Of a stretch of 64,000 nucleotides of DNA, positions 9,170 to 18,610 are shown in pieces. Location of the stretch: the NCBI RefSeq assembly GCF_023072615.1, contig NZ_JAKNRW010000010.1:111692-175691 (forward strand), in the 5' to 3' direction. The stretch's first letter is position 1, and each line of letters opens with the position of its first letter. This DNA is from Pseudomonas violetae. GTDB lineage: Bacteria > Pseudomonadota > Gammaproteobacteria > Pseudomonadales > Pseudomonadaceae. The notes under the pieces were generated by a model. The model made no database searches. It was not told the origin of the DNA and worked only from the letters and a program-made list of their open reading frames with translations. A program made the translations under genes and the position numbers.

Positions 9170-10678
9170 TCACCAGCGCAGCGCCTTGATCGGCTGTGGC
9201 TCCTTGATGACGATAAACCCGTAATCTCCTATCAGGTAAATCCGGTAGTACTGGTTGTCCACTAACGCCGGATAGGCCTGGTACCCCACGCGCGTTGCAT
9301 TGCGCCGTTCCTTCTCGGCGACCACGTTGGTGATTCCGATGCTGGGCAAGTTCTCGGCCAGCATGTAGAAGTCGATGTTGAGCAAGTAACGCAGCACCGG
9401 CATCTGCCTGAACGAACCTGCGGCGCCCGTCAGCCAGTGGTCGGAATAGGTCACTGACAGGTAGATACGCTTGGCTTCGCGCAGCGGACGATGGGCATTG
9501 ATGTCGTGCTCAAGACTCGCCAGCGCATTAGTGGCGAAGGCCTTCTGAACTGTCAGCACCCGGCCGTACGCGTAAGACAGCGACAGCATCGCCAACAGCG
9601 GTAACGCCAGCAGCAGCGCCAGGTGCCGGTGCAGCTGCGCCAATGCCAGGTGGCTCAGGTAGAACAGCAGGACCAGCAGCACGGCGAACCCCATCAAGGT
9701 TCTGGCGCCTTCGTTGAAATCGCGAAAAAACAACGCCACGCCCGATACGAGCAAAGTCACAAGCGGTAGGGTCAGCAGGCATACCAAGCCAAAGAAAAGG
9801 CGTTTCGGTGCACTGTCCGGACGCCTGGAAATCTCGCGCCCCAGCCGCACCGCTCCCGCTATTGCACACAACAGCAGTCCGGCAAACACCCAAGTGAACC
9901 CGCCATGAAACAGCAACTGCACCTTTTCCAGCACGCGGACGATATTGATCAGCACTTGCAGCCAGGGATCGGCCTCCAGGTTCAATAACAGGGTACGATT
10001 CTGCTGGGTAAACGGATAGGCGGTCACGCTGTAGATCATAGCGCCGAGGACCGCCTGGGCCATTTTCCAGCCGATCAGATCTCGCCATTTCTGCCAAGCC
10101 AGCTGGTCATGCGCAGCCCTCAGGACTTCAAGGCAGCACAAACCCAGGAACACATTGAAGCTGACCTGATACAGCCCCAAACCCAGCGCTACAAGACAGG
10201 CCGGCACCAGCCATTGCAGGATGCGCGAGGCGTGGCGAAAACTGATCGCGTAAACGACTGCCACCACGCTCAATGCCATGGCCGGGCCGTCATATTGATA
10301 AGACAGGTTCTGCAAGAAAAACGGGTTGTACCACAGCGGCAACACCACCAGGCAGTTGGAAACCGAGGGCTCGCGCCAGTAGTGAAACGTCAGGCTGGTC
10401 AACGCCGAGGCCATGGCCAGCGAGGCGATCAACAGGGGCAATGGGAAAATGTTGGGGGCGGCGTGGCTGAAGGTCAGTGCGTTGTACATCAACTCGCTGA
10501 ACAACCGTCCCTGCCCGGCCCACGCCGTACCGCCCGACAGCGAGCGCCAGTTGTCATCGATGTAACGGTAGTCGGCCAGCAACAGCGGCAGGACATACAA
10601 CAACGTTGCCAGCATGAAAAACCGCCAGACCTGACGCCGCCCCAATTCCCGGGTCAGGGCATCGTGGAACCGGCCCAT
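9170..10678 (-). CDS. Serotype-type glucosyltransferase membrane protein (GtrC-like)
   Basis: 502 aa and strongly hydrophobic, with about nine to eleven predicted membrane segments and a soluble C-terminal part of about 100 residues. It starts one base after the gtrB stop, and gtrA-gtrB-large membrane protein is the order of O-antigen glucosylation cassettes. In such systems GtrA flips undecaprenyl-phosphate glucose to the periplasm, GtrB makes it, and the third, poorly conserved protein transfers glucose to the O-antigen. Residue-level similarity to a particular Gtr cannot be shown by eye; the call rests on topology and gene context. The sugar and linkage are unknown. Confidence 0.75.
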   Translation of the reverse strand: MGRFHDALTRELGRRQVWRFFMLATLLYVLPLLLADYRYIDDNWRSLSGGTAWAGQGRLFSELMYNALTFSHAAPNIFPLPLLIASLAMASALTSLTFHYWREPSVSNCLVVLPLWYNPFFLQNLSYQYDGPAMALSVVAVVYAISFRHASRILQWLVPACLVALGLGLYQVSFNVFLGLCCLEVLRAAHDQLAWQKWRDLIGWKMAQAVLGAMIYSVTAYPFTQQNRTLLLNLEADPWLQVLINIVRVLEKVQLLFHGGFTWVFAGLLLCAIAGAVRLGREISRRPDSAPKRLFFGLVCLLTLPLVTLLVSGVALFFRDFNEGARTLMGFAVLLVLLFYLSHLALAQLHRHLALLLALPLLAMLSLSYAYGRVLTVQKAFATNALASLEHDINAHRPLREAKRIYLSVTYSDHWLTGAAGSFRQMPVLRYLLNIDFYMLAENLPSIGITNVVAEKERRNATRVGYQAYPALVDNQYYRIYLIGDYGFIVIKEPQPIKALRW

Positions 10679-10679
10679 G

Positions 10680-11621
10680 CTAAAGACCGCGCCCCTGCCT
10701 GGCGCCGACGATGTCCTTGATCACGTAACGCGGTCGGTGCTTGGCTTCGATGTAGATGCGGCCCACATACTCGCCGAGGATGCCGATGCCAATCAACTGT
10801 ACGCCGCCGAGAAACAGAATAGCGGTCATCAGCGAGGGGTAACCCGGGACGCTATTACCGAAGAAGATCTTGTCCAACACCATGTACACCGCATACAGCA
10901 CGGCGAATATTGAAATGGCGCCACCGATGTAGGTCCACAGTCGCAACGGCACCGTACTGAACGAGGTCACGCCCTCCAGTGCCAGGTTCCACAGTTTCCA
11001 GCCGTTGTATTTACTATTGCCGGCCACCCGCGAGGCGCGCTCGTATTCCACCACCACGGTGTTGAAACCGGCCCAGGACAGGACGCCCTTCATGAACAGC
11101 TGATGTTCCGGCAGCGCGCGAATCACGTCGACGACTTTGCGGTCCATCAGCCGGAAATCGCCGACATTTTCTTCGATACGAGTGTAAGCAATGCGATTGA
11201 GCAGATGGTAGAAAAGCGTCGCGCTGTGACGCTTCATGTAGCTGTCGGCACTGCGGTCGCGGCGCTTGGCAAGCACTACATCGGCGCCCTTCAACCACTG
11301 TTCGATCAACAACGGGATAACGCTGATCGGGTCCTGCAGATCAACGTCCATGGGAATCACCGCATCACCGGTGGCATGTTCGAGGCCGGCGAAGAGCGCA
11401 GGCTCCTTGCCGAAGTTACGGGAAAAATTGATCAGCATGACTTGATCGTCAACCTGAGCGAGCGCAGCAGCCCGCTCCGCCGTCCGGTCAGTGCTGCCGT
11501 CGTTGATGAACACAATCTCGACCTGCGTCTGGTCGAGCTTCAATTCGTTGCGCACCGCCTGATAAAACAGATCGATCGCCTGCTCTTCATTGAACACTGG
11601 GACGATGAGCGAGATTTTCAT
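10680..11621 (-). CDS. gtrB: Bactoprenol glycosyltransferase GtrB (GT2 family)
   Basis: 313 aa. The N-terminal GT-A domain has [25 protein letters not shown] (nucleotide binding), [18 protein letters not shown] and the catalytic MDVDLQDP. Two C-terminal membrane helices (about 235-255 and 268-290) are typical of GtrB/dolichol-phosphate-mannose-synthase-like proteins. It transfers glucose, or another hexose, from UDP-sugar to undecaprenyl phosphate on the cytoplasmic face. Its start overlaps the gtrA stop by four bases (ATGA), so the two are translationally coupled. Confidence 0.92.
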   Translation of the reverse strand: MKISLIVPVFNEEQAIDLFYQAVRNELKLDQTQVEIVFINDGSTDRTAERAAALAQVDDQVMLINFSRNFGKEPALFAGLEHATGDAVIPMDVDLQDPISVIPLLIEQWLKGADVVLAKRRDRSADSYMKRHSATLFYHLLNRIAYTRIEENVGDFRLMDRKVVDVIRALPEHQLFMKGVLSWAGFNTVVVEYERASRVAGNSKYNGWKLWNLALEGVTSFSTVPLRLWTYIGGAISIFAVLYAVYMVLDKIFFGNSVPGYPSLMTAILFLGGVQLIGIGILGEYVGRIYIEAKHRPRYVIKDIVGARQGRGL

Positions 11622-11992
11622 GGGCGACGCTCGCGAAACACCACGTATTTGGAGAACAGGAACCCCAGCACCAGGCTCAAAGCAGAAAACAGGCAGACTG
11701 TGAGCAGGCCATGGAGTCTCCAGACGTCAGCCAAATGGCCGACCCCCAGGCTCAAGGCGCCCATAGTGCCCAGAAACAGAGCGTAGTTGACGACCGACGT
11801 TTTGCCGTCGAAGGTAAATTGCGCGTTCATGTAGAAGGAGAAAGAAGCGGCCACGCAGAACGCCACGAGATTGCTGATAGCCTGGCTGAAGTCAGCCGCC
11901 ACGCTCAGCAAAAAAAAGATCTGCCAATGGATCAGCGTATTCGCGATCCCGATCACCGTATAGCTGGACATTCCTTTCCACAAACGTCTCAT
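11618..11992 (-). CDS. gtrA: GtrA-like flippase for lipid-linked glucose
   Basis: 124 aa with four membrane segments filling almost the whole protein. Features common to GtrA/DPMS-like proteins are visible: [13 protein letters not shown] at the start, FYMNAQFTF in the middle and the FSKYVVF end. It is first in the gtrA-gtrB-gtrC run. The role known for the family is moving undecaprenyl-phosphate glucose across the inner membrane for O-antigen modification. About 120 bases separate its start from the terminator of the upstream permease gene, leaving room for its own promoter, which I could not define. Confidence 0.88.
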   Translation of the reverse strand: MRRLWKGMSSYTVIGIANTLIHWQIFFLLSVAADFSQAISNLVAFCVAASFSFYMNAQFTFDGKTSVVNYALFLGTMGALSLGVGHLADVWRLHGLLTVCLFSALSLVLGFLFSKYVVFRERRP

Positions 11993-12108
11993 GGTGCCCC
12001 ACCCGTTGCTGACAACCGCCGCCTTCAGTTCATACGGGTTTGAGCTTGTCTACTGTCAGAAATCACAGGTGGAGGTGTGTTTCTGACGAGCGGTAAAGAT
12101 CGAGATAA

Positions 12109-12142
12109 AAAAAACCCGGCCATATAAGCCGGGTTCTTTTTA
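12109..12142 (-). terminator. Rho-independent terminator after the amino-acid permease
   Basis: AACCCGGC (12113-12120) and GCCGGGTT (12128-12135) pair around CATATAA. In the minus direction the stem is followed by eight Ts, and it lies 17 bases after the permease stop. A shorter T run on the other side could also stop plus-strand transcripts. Confidence 0.88.
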
Positions 12143-12158
12143 CATCCCACGTGACAAT

Positions 12159-13580
12159 TTATGGAGCCGAACGCACCGCACCTTGCGATACGTTGGTCGG
12201 CTGCAACTTGAACACGTAGAACAACACCGTCAGCAACACCAGGAAGGCCGGGCCGACATACAGCGCCACGCGGGTGTCCGGGAAATAGGCCATGAGGCCG
12301 ACCACCAGTACCAGGAACGCCAGCGCCAGGTAGGAGCTGATCGGGAACAGCCACATTTTGTATTTCAAGCCGGCACGTTCGCTGGCGCTCAGGCCTTTGC
12401 GGAATTTGAGCTGGGCCAGCAGGATCATCACCCAGGTCCAGATCGCGCCGAATGTGGCAATCGCCGTCACCCAGACGAAGACTTTCTCAGGCACCAGATA
12501 GTTGAGCAGCACGCCCAGTAGCAAGGCGCCGATCGACAGCAGCAGTGCGCGACGCGGTACGCCGTTGCTCGAGGTCTTGGCGAAACCGGCCGGGGCCTGG
12601 CCATTTTGCGCCAGGCTGTAGAGCATGCGACCGGTGCTAAAGATGCCACCGTTGCAGGACGACAGCGCTGCAGTGATCACTACGAAGTTGATGATGCCGG
12701 CGGCGGTCTTGATGCCCAGGCGCTCGAAGGTCATCACGAACGGGCTGCCCTGGGTGCCGATTTCGTTCCACGGGTAGATCGACAGGATCACGAACAGTGC
12801 GCCGACGTAGAACAGCAGAATGCGCCAGAACACCGAGCCGATTGCATTCGGAATGGTCTTCTGCGGGTTTTTCGCTTCACCAGCGGTGAGGCCGATCATC
12901 TCGACGCCGAGGTAGGCGAACATCACCATCTGCAGGGACATCAATATTCCCTGCACGCCATTGGGCATGAAGCCACCGTGGGCCCAGAGATTGGAAATCC
13001 CCAGCGCCACACCGTCGTTGCCGAAACCGAACGCGATAACGCCGATACCGCCGATCACCATGGCAATAATGGTGACGATCTTGATCAGGGCGAACCAGAA
13101 TTCGAATTCCCCGAAGGCTTTCACTGCGATCAGGTTGATCGAGCCCATGCTGATCAAGGCCGCCAGGGCCCAGATCCAGCGCGGCACCTCGGGGAACCAC
13201 ACGCCCATGTACACCGCCACTGCGGTAATTTCCGCAACGCAGGTCACCAGCCACAGGAACCAGTAGTTCCAGCCAGTAAGAAAGCCCGCCAATGGGCCGA
13301 GGTAATCTTGAGCGTAACGGCTGAAGGAGCCCGCCACCGGGTTATGCACAGCCATCTCGCCTAGTGCGCGCATAATCACCAGGATCGCCAGACCGCCGAT
13401 GATGTAGGAAAGCATGATCGCTGGGCCGGCCATTTCGATGGCCTTGGCCGAACCGAGAAACAGACCGACGCCGATACAGGCACCGAGCGCCATCAAGCGA
13501 ATATGCCGTTCGCCGAGTTCGCGTTTAAGCGGGCCGCCTTGAGCGGTCTCGCCCTGGGGCAGGTGATTGCCGTCTGGCAT
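12159..13580 (-). CDS. Amino-acid permease, AAT family (ProY/HutT-like)
   Basis: 473 aa from the ATG at 13580, with GAGGT 8 bases upstream; an in-frame ATG at 13646 would add 22 polar residues and is less likely. Twelve membrane segments are expected. The start RELGERHIRLMALGACIGVG, the GPAIMLSYIIGG, IMRALGEMAVHNP, SFSRYAQDYLGP and KAFGEFEFWFALIKI segments are those of the APC superfamily AAT permeases, closest by memory to ProY and the Pseudomonas histidine permease HutT. It would import an amino acid with protons; the substrate is not settled by sequence. An imperfect NtrC-like site lies about 280 bases upstream. Monocistronic, with its own terminator. Confidence 0.88.
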   Translation of the reverse strand: MPDGNHLPQGETAQGGPLKRELGERHIRLMALGACIGVGLFLGSAKAIEMAGPAIMLSYIIGGLAILVIMRALGEMAVHNPVAGSFSRYAQDYLGPLAGFLTGWNYWFLWLVTCVAEITAVAVYMGVWFPEVPRWIWALAALISMGSINLIAVKAFGEFEFWFALIKIVTIIAMVIGGIGVIAFGFGNDGVALGISNLWAHGGFMPNGVQGILMSLQMVMFAYLGVEMIGLTAGEAKNPQKTIPNAIGSVFWRILLFYVGALFVILSIYPWNEIGTQGSPFVMTFERLGIKTAAGIINFVVITAALSSCNGGIFSTGRMLYSLAQNGQAPAGFAKTSSNGVPRRALLLSIGALLLGVLLNYLVPEKVFVWVTAIATFGAIWTWVMILLAQLKFRKGLSASERAGLKYKMWLFPISSYLALAFLVLVVGLMAYFPDTRVALYVGPAFLVLLTVLFYVFKLQPTNVSQGAVRSAP

Positions 13581-14049
13581 GGGGGTACAACCTCGTCTTG
13601 TTATTGGATATGACCACCGAGTAGCCAAGCGTGGGCAGGTCGCCATTGCTTGCCTGAAACCAGATCTGCTTCGTGGGCAGAACCGTCTTGTAGGACAAAA
13701 CCTCCAAGATCAGCGGGGCGTGCAGTATAAAAAGCTTCCGGCAGGTTTTTTCACTCTATAAATCACAACATTCAGCGAGAACTCTCGGCAAAAGCGCGGT
13801 TTACGGAGGGGCATTACCTAGATTTCGTAGGAATAATCGCAGCTAAAACGGCGCGGAGTATTGCACAATATTGGTGCGTCGCGATGCCCCTACCTAGGCA
13901 GTATTTACCTGATAATGGCTCTAGAGCGGTAGTCCCAGGGCACCGCCATGCCTCCCGGAGGTGTTTCGGAAATTTCCTGCGTCTTTTGCAGATCTTTGTA
14001 GGCAGACGCCTGGCTAGGGTGGTGAGACAACTCACGGAGGAGCAATGGA
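13581..14049. other. Intergenic region between permease and RAYT
   Basis: No convincing gene in 469 bases. The left half must carry the permease promoter; the right half is the leader of the RAYT gene, ending with CGGAGGAGC just before its start. The dyad GCACAATATTGGTGC at 13863-13877 differs by one base from the GCACC-N5-GGTGC pattern of NtrC sites. No -24/-12 promoter could be matched to it. No REP palindrome is seen on this side of the RAYT. Confidence 0.6.
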
Positions 14050-14508
14050 ATGCACTCGCACCCCAACTCGCACTTACTTCGCCTTGGACGGTTTTCAGAG
14101 CCGGGGCGGGCCTACCTCATCACCGTGGTGGTGCACGAACGGCGACCACTCTTCAAGGATTGGCGTTTGGGCCGGCTGTTGGTGACTGAATTCAGGCGGC
14201 TGCATGAAGAGCAGCGGGTTAACTCCCTGGCCTGGGTCATCATGCCGGACCATTTCCACTGGTTGGTGCAACTGGAAGCACACCCCCTGGCGAGACTCAT
14301 GCAAGTCACCAAATCACGAAGTACGCTGAGCATCAATCGGGCGTTGAACCGTCAGGGCGCCTTCTGGCAAAGCGGCTACCATGACCGGGCGCTGCGCAAT
14401 GACCAGGATCTGCGCCCCTTCGCACGCTACATCATCGCCAACCCGCTACGGGCCGGGCTGGTAGAGAAAATTGGTGACTACCCACTGTGGGATGCATGCT
14501 GGCTGTAA
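14050..14508 (+). CDS. REP-associated tyrosine transposase (RAYT)
   Basis: 152 aa, the usual length for the family. The Y1/HUH core is visible: GRAYLITVVVHERRPLF, the metal-binding HFH in VIMPDHFHWLV, and the candidate nucleophile Tyr in FARYIIANPLRAGLV, followed by DYPLWDACW. An upstream GGAGG is 12 bases from the ATG. RAYTs are single-copy housekeeping-like relatives of IS200 transposases that are thought to spread REP sequences in trans. Directly downstream lies an array of REP-containing units (14525-15388), the context expected of an active or recently active RAYT. Confidence 0.93.
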   Translation: MHSHPNSHLLRLGRFSEPGRAYLITVVVHERRPLFKDWRLGRLLVTEFRRLHEEQRVNSLAWVIMPDHFHWLVQLEAHPLARLMQVTKSRSTLSINRALNRQGAFWQSGYHDRALRNDQDLRPFARYIIANPLRAGLVEKIGDYPLWDACWL

Positions 14509-14524
14509 AAATATGGGGACTGTC

Positions 14525-15388
14525 GGGGGCCGCTTCGCGGCCCAGCGGGAGCAAGCTCCCTCGCCACAGGGGTTGGGCATCACCATAAATCTGCGTCGGT
14601 TGGGCATCACCATAATCTGCGTCGGCTGGACATCACCATACATTTGCGTCGGCTGGGTTACCGCGCAGTCTCCAGGTGGCCACCCTCTTCAAATTCACCC
14701 CACAACCCGTGGCGAGGGAGCTTGCTCCCGCTGGGCTGCGCAGCCGCGCCAAACCGGCACCCGCCGTTTCCCAGACTGGGCACGGTCATAAAACCCAGGG
14801 GGCCGCTTCGCGGCCCAGCGGGAGCAAGCTCCCTCGCCACAGGGGTTGGGCATCACCATAAATCTGCGTCGGTTGGGCATCAACATACATTTGCGTCGGC
14901 TGGGCATCACCATACATTTGCGTCGGCTGGGTTGCCGCGCAGTCTCCAGGTGGCCACTCTCTTCAAATCCACCCCACAACCCGTGGCGAGGGAGCTTGCT
15001 CCCGCTGGGCTGCGAAGCAGCCCCAAACCGGCACCCGCCGTTTCCCAGACTGGGCACGATCATAAAACCCAGGGGGCCGCTTCGCGGCCCAGCGGGAGCA
15101 AGCTCCCTCGCCACAGGGGTTGGGCATCACCATAAATCTGCGTCGGTTGGGCATCACCATAATCTGCGTCGGTTGGGCATCACCATACATTTGCGTCGGC
15201 TGGGTTACCGCGCAGTCTCCAGGTGGCCACTCTCTTCAAACCCACCCCACAACCCGTGGCGAGGGAGCTTGCTCCCGCTGGGCTGCAAAGCAGCCCCAAA
15301 CCGGCACCCGCCGTTTCCCAGACCGGGCACGATCATAAAACCCAGGGGGCCGCTTCGCGGCCCAGCGGGAGCGAGCTCCCTCGCCACA
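14525..15388. repeat. Tandem array of BIME units (REP pairs), 3 full copies plus a partial fourth
   Basis: A unit of 273-274 bases begins with GGGGGCCGCTTCGCGGCCCA at 14525, 14798, 15072 and 15345 (the last is truncated). Each full unit holds a head REP (GCGGGAGCAAGCTCCC core followed by TCGCCACAGG), three short repeats of 26-27 bases starting TTGGGCATCACCATA or a close variant, then a REP in the opposite orientation (TGGCGAGGGAGCTTGCTCCC), and a spacer ending CATAAAACCCAG. The inverted REPs can form long hairpins. Copies differ by only a few bases, indicating recent amplification. Because the period is divisible or nearly divisible by three, several reading frames stay open through the array; they are not genes. 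Confidence 0.95.
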
Positions 15389-15484
15389 GGGTTGTGTTGG
15401 ATCCATGACATTTGTGTATTCACAATTTTTTCACCATCGCCAACCACCGACTAAGCTTCAGACAAGTCCGATCAATCTGCGTGA

Positions 15485-18400
15485 ATGGATCAGTCGACTA
15501 TGGGCGCTTTATGGCAAACCGATTCGAGTAAAACCGTGGTCCAGACTGAAGCTGTGGATGAAGCGCCGTCACCTGAAAAACCCCGTGGCTCCAGACATGG
15601 GTGGAAGGCTTTCTGGTTATTGTTGCTGATTATCGTGATAGTCATCGGTTTGGCTGCCACCAAGGAAATTCAAACGTCGAAATTCCAGTCACGCGAAGTC
15701 AGCAAGTTTGCCGAGACCCTCCAGTACACGCTGCAACCGGGCCCCAGCGATTCAATCCACTATCCCGGTGCCGGCCCCTTTGACCTGCGACTGGGATACA
15801 GCTCGCTGGGTGAGTTTCTCCCGCGCCTGATCAAGCGCGATTACGTGGTCAAATCGCAAACCCGCTTTTCCAAGGCCCTGATGGACTACACCGGCAAGGG
15901 TTTTTTTGTGCCTTATGCAGAGAAAATCCAGGCCGGCTTGTCAATAACCGATTGCCGTGCAGAACCGCTTTACCAGTACAAGTACCCGCAACAGCTCTAC
16001 GCGAGCTTCGAAACCATACCGCCGGTGGTGGTCAGCAGCCTGCTGTTTATCGAAAACCGCTTCCTGCTCGACCCGCGCCAGCCCAAGGCCAATCCTGCGG
16101 TGGACTGGCCGCGGTTCGCCATGGCCGCCTGGTCGCAAGTTGCCAAGTTGCTGCACATGCCCGGCCAGTCGGCGGGCGGCAGTACCCTGGCGACTCAGCT
16201 GGAGAAATATCGACATTCGCCCGATGGACTGACAGTGTCCGGTACGGAAAAGATCCGGCAGATGATTTCAGCCACCGTGCGCGCCTATCAGGCCGGACCC
16301 GACACCTTGGTCGCCCGGCAGAATGTAGTGCGTGATTACCTCAACAGCGTGCCCCTGTCCGCCGTGCCCGGCCATGGCGAAGTACACGGGATGGCTGAGG
16401 GATTACGCGTTTGGTACGGAGCCGATTTCAACCAAGCCAACGAACGCTTGGCCAGCGCCCAAACGGACCCGGAAAGCCTCGCAGGGAAAAGCCTGGCCCT
16501 GCGCGAAATGTTGTCGCTGATGATCGCCCAGCGCCGCCCTTCCTACTACCTGACCAAAGGCCGTGATGAACTGGCCATCCTCACCGACAGCCACATCCGG
16601 TTACTAGCGCAGAACGGCGTGATCGACGCGCAGTTGTCGGCGGCGGCGCTGGCCAGCAAGGTGACCTACCGCGACTGGGCCACGCAGCCCACCATCCAGC
16701 CGATAGAAACCAACAAGGGCATCAGCGTCGCCCGCAGCCGCCTCGGTGGCCTGCTCAACCGTCCGCTGTACGATCTCGACCGGTTGGACCTGTCGGCCAC
16801 CAGCACCCTGCAGGGCGACCTGCAAACCCAGGCTACCGAATACCTCAAGCGTCTGGCAGACCCCGCGTTTGCCGCGCAGATCGGCCTGATGGGCGAACGC
16901 CTCCTGACCCCCACCAGCACCGCCCAAGTGCGCTACAGCTTCACCCTGTTCGAACTGACCCCGGATGGTTCGCGGGTGCGAGTCCAGACCGACAGCACCG
17001 ACCAACCCTTCGACATCAACGAGGGCAGCAAGCTCGAACTGGGCTCAACCGCAAAAATGCGGGTGTTGACGACTTATCTGCAAATCATCGCCGAACTGCA
17101 TGATAAATATGCCGCCATGACCGTCCCCGAACTGAAGAAAGTCGAGGTTCCTGACCAGGATCGCCTGAGCCGTTGGGCCATCGACTACCTGATCCAGAAT
17201 AAAGACCGCAACCTGCAAACCATGCTCGGCGCCGCGCTAGACCGCAAATACTCCGCCAGCCCCGGCGAAGCCTTCTTCACCGGCGGCGGATTGCATACTT
17301 TCAACAACTTTCGCAAAGAGGACAACGGACGCCTGCCCACCTTGCGCGACGCCCTGCGGGAGTCGATCAACCTGCCCTTCATCCGGCTGATGCGCGACCT
17401 GGTGCGCTACAGCACCTATTCCGGCCCGAACAACAGCGCCGAGTTGCTCAAGGACGACCGTGACCCCAGGCGCCAGGAATACCTGGCCAGTTTCGCCGAC
17501 CGCGAAGGCACTTCGTTCCTGCTGAAGTTCTGGAAAAAGTACAAGAACAAGGACACCCAGGCGCGGCTCGCGACCTTCCTCGACGGCATGCGGCCGACGC
17601 CGATTCGCATGGCCGCAGTGCACCGTTACCTGCTGCCGCAAGCCAGTCAGGAAAGCTTCAACAGCTTCGTCCGTTCACACCTCAAAGGCGCCAAGCTGAC
17701 TGAAAAACTCACCGACGAACGCCTTGAACGGCTCTATGAAAACTATCGTCCTGGCGCCTACGACCTGCCCGACCAGGGGTTTATCGCCAAGGTCCACCCC
17801 CTGGACCTGTGGCTGATGGGTTACCTGCTGAACAACCCCGACGCCAAGTTCAGCCAAATCGTCAAAGCCAGCCAGTTCGAACGCCAGGAAGTCTACAGCT
17901 GGCTGTTCAAGAGTCGGCACAAAAGCGCGCGCGACAGTCGCATCCGCACCATGCTGGAGATCGAAGCCTTCCTCGACATCCACCAGCGCTGGCAGAAAGT
18001 CGGTTATCCGTTCGATCACCTGGTGCCGTCGCTGGCCACCGCCATAGGCAGTTCCGGCGACCGTCCGGCAGCCTTGGCCGAGCTGATCGGCACCCTCCTC
18101 AATGACGGCGTGCGCATGCCGACGCTGCGCATCGACAGCCTGCATTTCGCCGCGAACACCCCGTATGAAACCAAGTTGATCAGCGACCCGGACGTCGGCA
18201 AACGGGTCATGCCTTCCGAAGTCGCGACCGCCATGCGTGAAGCCTTGTCGCAAGTGGTCGACGCCGGTACCGCCAAACGGGTGGCCGGCAGCTTCACCAC
18301 AGCCGATGGCAAAGCCTTGGCCATGGGCGGTAAAACCGGGACCGGTGACAACCGTATCGAAGCCATCGGCTCCGGTGGACGGATCCTCAGTTCCAAGTCG

Positions 18401-18610
18401 ATTAACCGTACCGCCACGTTCGTGTTCTACATCGGCGACAGCCACTTCGGCACCCTGACCGCCTTCGTCCCGGGACGTACCGCTGAAGCCTTCAAATTCA
18501 CGTCGGCGTTGCCAGTGCAAGTGCTCAAGGGCATGGCGCCGATCCTGACGCCGTATCTGCAACCAGGCACCCATACCCAATGCCTGCCGGTGGAGGTGGC
18601 ACGACGCTGA
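15485..18610 (+). CDS. Large bifunctional penicillin-binding protein (GT51 transglycosylase plus transpeptidase)
   Basis: 1041 aa, longer than PBP1a/1b. After a cytoplasmic tail, one membrane anchor (about residues 40-60) is followed by the glycosyltransferase-51 domain: FIENRF with Glu190 as the likely catalytic residue and GGSTLATQLEKYRHS. The transpeptidase domain shows GSTAK (Ser521-X-X-Lys524), SINLPF and KTGTGD (Lys950). A long segment between SINLPF and KTG (about residues 640-900) enlarges the protein relative to standard class A PBPs. It would polymerise and cross-link peptidoglycan in the periplasm. The GT51 motifs diverge from the usual EDRFF.H.G form, so this is an atypical class A PBP. 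No strong ribosome-binding site precedes 15485, and the ATG at 15500 is an alternative. Confidence 0.85.
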   Translation: MDQSTMGALWQTDSSKTVVQTEAVDEAPSPEKPRGSRHGWKAFWLLLLIIVIVIGLAATKEIQTSKFQSREVSKFAETLQYTLQPGPSDSIHYPGAGPFDLRLGYSSLGEFLPRLIKRDYVVKSQTRFSKALMDYTGKGFFVPYAEKIQAGLSITDCRAEPLYQYKYPQQLYASFETIPPVVVSSLLFIENRFLLDPRQPKANPAVDWPRFAMAAWSQVAKLLHMPGQSAGGSTLATQLEKYRHSPDGLTVSGTEKIRQMISATVRAYQAGPDTLVARQNVVRDYLNSVPLSAVPGHGEVHGMAEGLRVWYGADFNQANERLASAQTDPESLAGKSLALREMLSLMIAQRRPSYYLTKGRDELAILTDSHIRLLAQNGVIDAQLSAAALASKVTYRDWATQPTIQPIETNKGISVARSRLGGLLNRPLYDLDRLDLSATSTLQGDLQTQATEYLKRLADPAFAAQIGLMGERLLTPTSTAQVRYSFTLFELTPDGSRVRVQTDSTDQPFDINEGSKLELGSTAKMRVLTTYLQIIAELHDKYAAMTVPELKKVEVPDQDRLSRWAIDYLIQNKDRNLQTMLGAALDRKYSASPGEAFFTGGGLHTFNNFRKEDNGRLPTLRDALRESINLPFIRLMRDLVRYSTYSGPNNSAELLKDDRDPRRQEYLASFADREGTSFLLKFWKKYKNKDTQARLATFLDGMRPTPIRMAAVHRYLLPQASQESFNSFVRSHLKGAKLTEKLTDERLERLYENYRPGAYDLPDQGFIAKVHPLDLWLMGYLLNNPDAKFSQIVKASQFERQEVYSWLFKSRHKSARDSRIRTMLEIEAFLDIHQRWQKVGYPFDHLVPSLATAIGSSGDRPAALAELIGTLLNDGVRMPTLRIDSLHFAANTPYETKLISDPDVGKRVMPSEVATAMREALSQVVDAGTAKRVAGSFTTADGKALAMGGKTGTGDNRIEAIGSGGRILSSKSINRTATFVFYIGDSHFGTLTAFVPGRTAEAFKFTSALPVQVLKGMAPILTPYLQPGTHTQCLPVEVARR

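Noticed and set aside
13955..13985. Sigma-54 type promoter (GGGCACCGCCATGC) before the RAYT
   Set aside because: Spacing between the GG and GC elements is one base short of the required 10.
14565..15220. Short repeats in the array as a CRISPR
   Set aside because: The 26-27 base repeats are adjacent without spacers and are nested in larger identical units; no cas genes nearby.
14644..15454. Overlapping open frames of 139-202 codons on both strands
   Set aside because: They run through the tandem BIME units, whose period of 273-274 keeps frames open; no start signals and the translation merely repeats the array.
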